Source: Bifidobacterium sp. ESL0745
Lineage (GTDB): Bacteria; Actinomycetota; Actinomycetes; Actinomycetales; Bifidobacteriaceae
Assembly: GCF_029433335.1 (NCBI RefSeq)
Contig: NZ_JAQTHX010000003.1
Span: 62,001 to 126,000 of the forward strand
Direction of reading: 5' to 3'
Length of the DNA stretch: 64,000 nucleotides
Position 1 is the first letter of the stretch. Every line of letters starts with the position of its first letter. Both the position numbers and the translations under genes were made by a program. Positions 61,960-64,000 of this stretch are shown here, piece by piece. The notes beneath the pieces were generated by a model. The model was not told the DNA's origin, made no database searches, and saw nothing but the letters and a program-made list of their open reading frames with translations.

Positions 61960-62391
61960 TTAAGCTCTCGCCTCCTTCGATCTGTTGATTTCCTTGCTGC
62001 TCGCACCCTTATCGATATGCCCCGAGGACGTTCCGCGCAGCACGCTGACCACCGCGGAGGCGATGACGGCAAGCACAATCAAAACACCTGCCGCAATGAA
62101 GGAACGGCTCAAGCCTGCCATGTTCATCTTGGTCAAAATGGCATATTCCTCGTCCCAAACAGCGGCAACGAACCGTCCCAAACCGACCAGTGAGAGCACA
62201 AACGGGACATACTCGAGATAGGGAACCTTCGGAAGAAGGATGACAGTGAACTGGATCACGGCCGCCGCAACCATTACCACCGCAATAAGAATGGTGTGGT
62301 TGCGGGCGCCACAAAGCACATAGACGATTCCTGCCGCGAATTCCAGTACCGCCGCAACGTACGCGGCTACCGATACCTTACTTACCTTCAT
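61960..62391 (-). CDS. Small multi-pass membrane protein
   Basis: This 143-residue protein has four hydrophobic helices (about 8-28, 33-52, 58-78 and 97-117) and a charged C-terminal tail rich in Lys, Ser and Glu. No family is recognised with certainty. Its start overlaps the end of the GH3 gene by 14 bases, and the esterase start follows its stop within four bases, so the three genes are tightly coupled. It may support the assembly of the two membrane-anchored hydrolases. Confidence 0.75.
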   Translation of the reverse strand: MKVSKVSVAAYVAAVLEFAAGIVYVLCGARNHTILIAVVMVAAAVIQFTVILLPKVPYLEYVPFVLSLVGLGRFVAAVWDEEYAILTKMNMAGLSRSFIAAGVLIVLAVIASAVVSVLRGTSSGHIDKGASSKEINRSKEARA

Positions 62392-64000
62392 GTTCAGACT
62401 CCTTCTCGATGATGGTGACGGACGCCTCGAAACGCTTCCGAACCATGAACACGGCCAAAATCACATCAGCCAAGGCCAACACAGCAATGACGACGTAGGC
62501 GATAACCAGCCAGTAAGGCGTGACCTTGACGACACGGGACGTCGACGACAGGCCATTGACACCGATACTGTTGGCAAAATTGAAGAGGATGTAATGGCTT
62601 GCCTCTTTGAGATTCGCCAGCATCTTGGCATCCTTTTTGGCCTTTGGCAGTGCAGCGTCATGGAAGGTCGTGGCCGAAGTCGCCCACATGCTGTTGCCGT
62701 TTTGAAGACCGGCACCGATACTTTGCAGCGGAGGAATGACGGCCATGTCCGTGTCGATGATGGCGGTGGAACCCCATTCGCCACGTACCACGTCTTTGAG
62801 CAGCGGCGAGAACGCTCCCGCCCAAGTGCAGCCGATCCTGTTGAACGATCCCATCGCAGCCTTGGCGTGCCCCTGCGTGAACGGCTTCTCGAATGCCTTG
62901 AGATACAGTTCACGAATCGACTGTTCATTGGCGAACGTGCTGACACCCTGCCGGTTAGTTTCCTGCTCGTTCATCATGAAATGCTTGACAAACGCCACGA
63001 TACCGCGGGATTGCAGGCCCTCAACGGTCTCACAGGCCATATCCCCGGCCATCAGTCCGTCTTCGGAATAGTATTCGAAATTCCGGCCTCCATAGGGGGT
63101 GCGATGAATATTCATGGCAGGCGCGTATGCACCCGAGGTACCGGTACGTATCCAATCCTCGCCCATGGCCTTGCCGACACGACGAGCGAGCTCGTGGTTG
63201 AACGTCGAGGCCATAACCGTCTCGCTGCAGTAACCGGTAGGAGTCGTGCCGTCGGCAAGGTACTTACGTACATTCTCTCCGGCAGGACCGTCCTTCATGA
63301 ACAGCGCCGGGTAGGAAATCGAAGGCACAGCCACCTGGCCGGACCTCATCACCAAAGTGACCAGATCGTCCGCGCTCATCTGATCGATGAGCTTGTTCCA
63401 GCGCTTATCGTTGAATTTCGCGCCGGACATCTGCGCAAACGTCAGCCCGTTCTTTTGCTTGGTGACCACTGACGAGACATCCGAAGATCCGGGCTTGTAG
63501 GTGCCATCGGCATTGAGGTTGGCGATCATGGCATCGGTCGCTTCAAGACCGGTATACGGCTTGGGGAACGTGTTCCAGTCGGCACGGGTCAAATAACCCG
63601 CCTGCTTGCCATAGCCCTCCAGCGAGGCCTTGTCAAACCTGTTGGTGACGGATTTACCCGAATAGGATTTGCCGAGCTTGATCAGGCTTTGGTTGTTCCA
63701 TGAGAACACCTTGCTGGCCACTCCGGGTGCATCCATGCCATTGGAGACTGAGCTGCCGGATGCCGCAAGCACGTTGTTGAGGGCATCATGCGCACTGTCG
63801 CCCACCGCGAAACGATAGCTGCCGGGATCGAGCACAAAGGTTTTGGCACCTTGGTAATCGTAAGAGGCATAATCGGCGGGCTTGGCTTTGATGGTCACGC
63901 TCTGGCTTTGGCCGGGCTTAAGTTCTCCGGTCTTGCCGAATCCGACCAGTTGGATGGCGGATTTCTCAATACCTTTTTTGACGTATGGTTGCTGAGCGTA
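62378..64000 (-). CDS. Membrane-anchored GH3 glycosidase with permuted domain order (partial)
   Basis: The gene continues past the right end; the visible 540 residues are the C-terminal part. It begins in a fibronectin-like domain (L-V-G-F-G-K-T-G-E-L-K-P-G-Q-S). After this comes the GH3 barrel, normally N-terminal: M-S-A-D-D-L-V-T-L-V, F-M-K-D-G-P-A-G, APAMNIHRTPYGGRNFEYYSED, F-V-K-H-F-M-M-N-E-Q-E-T-N-R and the nucleophile region T-A-I-I-D-T-D-M. One transmembrane helix and a basic tail close the protein. This is the known inverted (B-Fn3-A) GH3 layout. It is probably a beta-glucosidase-like enzyme at the membrane. Specificity is unknown. Confidence 0.88.
   Translation of the reverse strand, partial: YAQQPYVKKGIEKSAIQLVGFGKTGELKPGQSQSVTIKAKPADYASYDYQGAKTFVLDPGSYRFAVGDSAHDALNNVLAASGSSVSNGMDAPGVASKVFSWNNQSLIKLGKSYSGKSVTNRFDKASLEGYGKQAGYLTRADWNTFPKPYTGLEATDAMIANLNADGTYKPGSSDVSSVVTKQKNGLTFAQMSGAKFNDKRWNKLIDQMSADDLVTLVMRSGQVAVPSISYPALFMKDGPAGENVRKYLADGTTPTGYCSETVMASTFNHELARRVGKAMGEDWIRTGTSGAYAPAMNIHRTPYGGRNFEYYSEDGLMAGDMACETVEGLQSRGIVAFVKHFMMNEQETNRQGVSTFANEQSIRELYLKAFEKPFTQGHAKAAMGSFNRIGCTWAGAFSPLLKDVVRGEWGSTAIIDTDMAVIPPLQSIGAGLQNGNSMWATSATTFHDAALPKAKKDAKMLANLKEASHYILFNFANSIGVNGLSSTSRVVKVTPYWLVIAYVVIAVLALADVILAVFMVRKRFEASVTIIEKESEHEGK

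Overview
The window looks like a piece of a Bifidobacterium (or close Bifidobacteriaceae) chromosome. It is GC-rich, its genes start behind AAGGAG-type ribosome sites, its sugar ABC transporter lacks its own ATPase, and it carries sortase-anchored surface proteins and many intracellular glycosidases. Everything here was read by eye from the sequence; no database search was run.

Layout. 1-6050: tail of an IclR regulator, a sortase-anchored surface protein, a DUF4143 ATPase with a duplicated palindromic operator, a metallophosphoesterase, and tRNA-Gln and tRNA-Glu. 6215-8087: an array of TTGGCGCACCAA palindromes spaced exactly 62 bp apart, then gltX. 8167-31940: a carbohydrate locus with two GH78 alpha-L-rhamnosidases, an MFS carrier, a DUF624 protein, a sugar ABC importer (binding protein and two permeases), a GH30 glycosidase, the glucuronate genes manD, uxuB and uxaC, a LacI regulator and a DUF2264 protein. 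None of the enzymes has a visible signal peptide. The simplest reading is import of rhamnose- and glucuronate-bearing oligosaccharides, cytoplasmic cleavage, and funnelling of glucuronate to 2-keto-3-deoxygluconate. A shared TTGCCA-N4-TTG motif in four promoter regions may be the LacI operator. Then come fba and a tRNA-like element.

33763-46687: a 12.9-kb integrated mobilizable element in the 3' end of tRNA-Gly(CCC), bounded by 77-bp direct repeats (2 mismatches, 56 bp perfect). It carries an XRE regulator, a secreted LysM protein with small partners, a lipoprotein, a MobV-type relaxase, a serine recombinase, a P4-type primase-helicase, an excisionase-like HTH protein, a toxin-antitoxin pair and a tyrosine integrase. 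The relaxase has two in-frame stops and a frameshift, and the integrase has an early stop, so the element looks fixed in place.

46734-64000: an ABC-2 exporter with a LytTR/DUF3021 pair, htpX, a 40-bp perfect palindrome, a ferredoxin-NADP reductase, a second sortase-anchored surface protein, an NMT1/ThiY-like binding protein and its permease separated by a second 62-bp-period palindrome array, and an operon of a membrane esterase, a small membrane protein and a membrane-anchored GH3 enzyme with permuted domains that runs off the right end.
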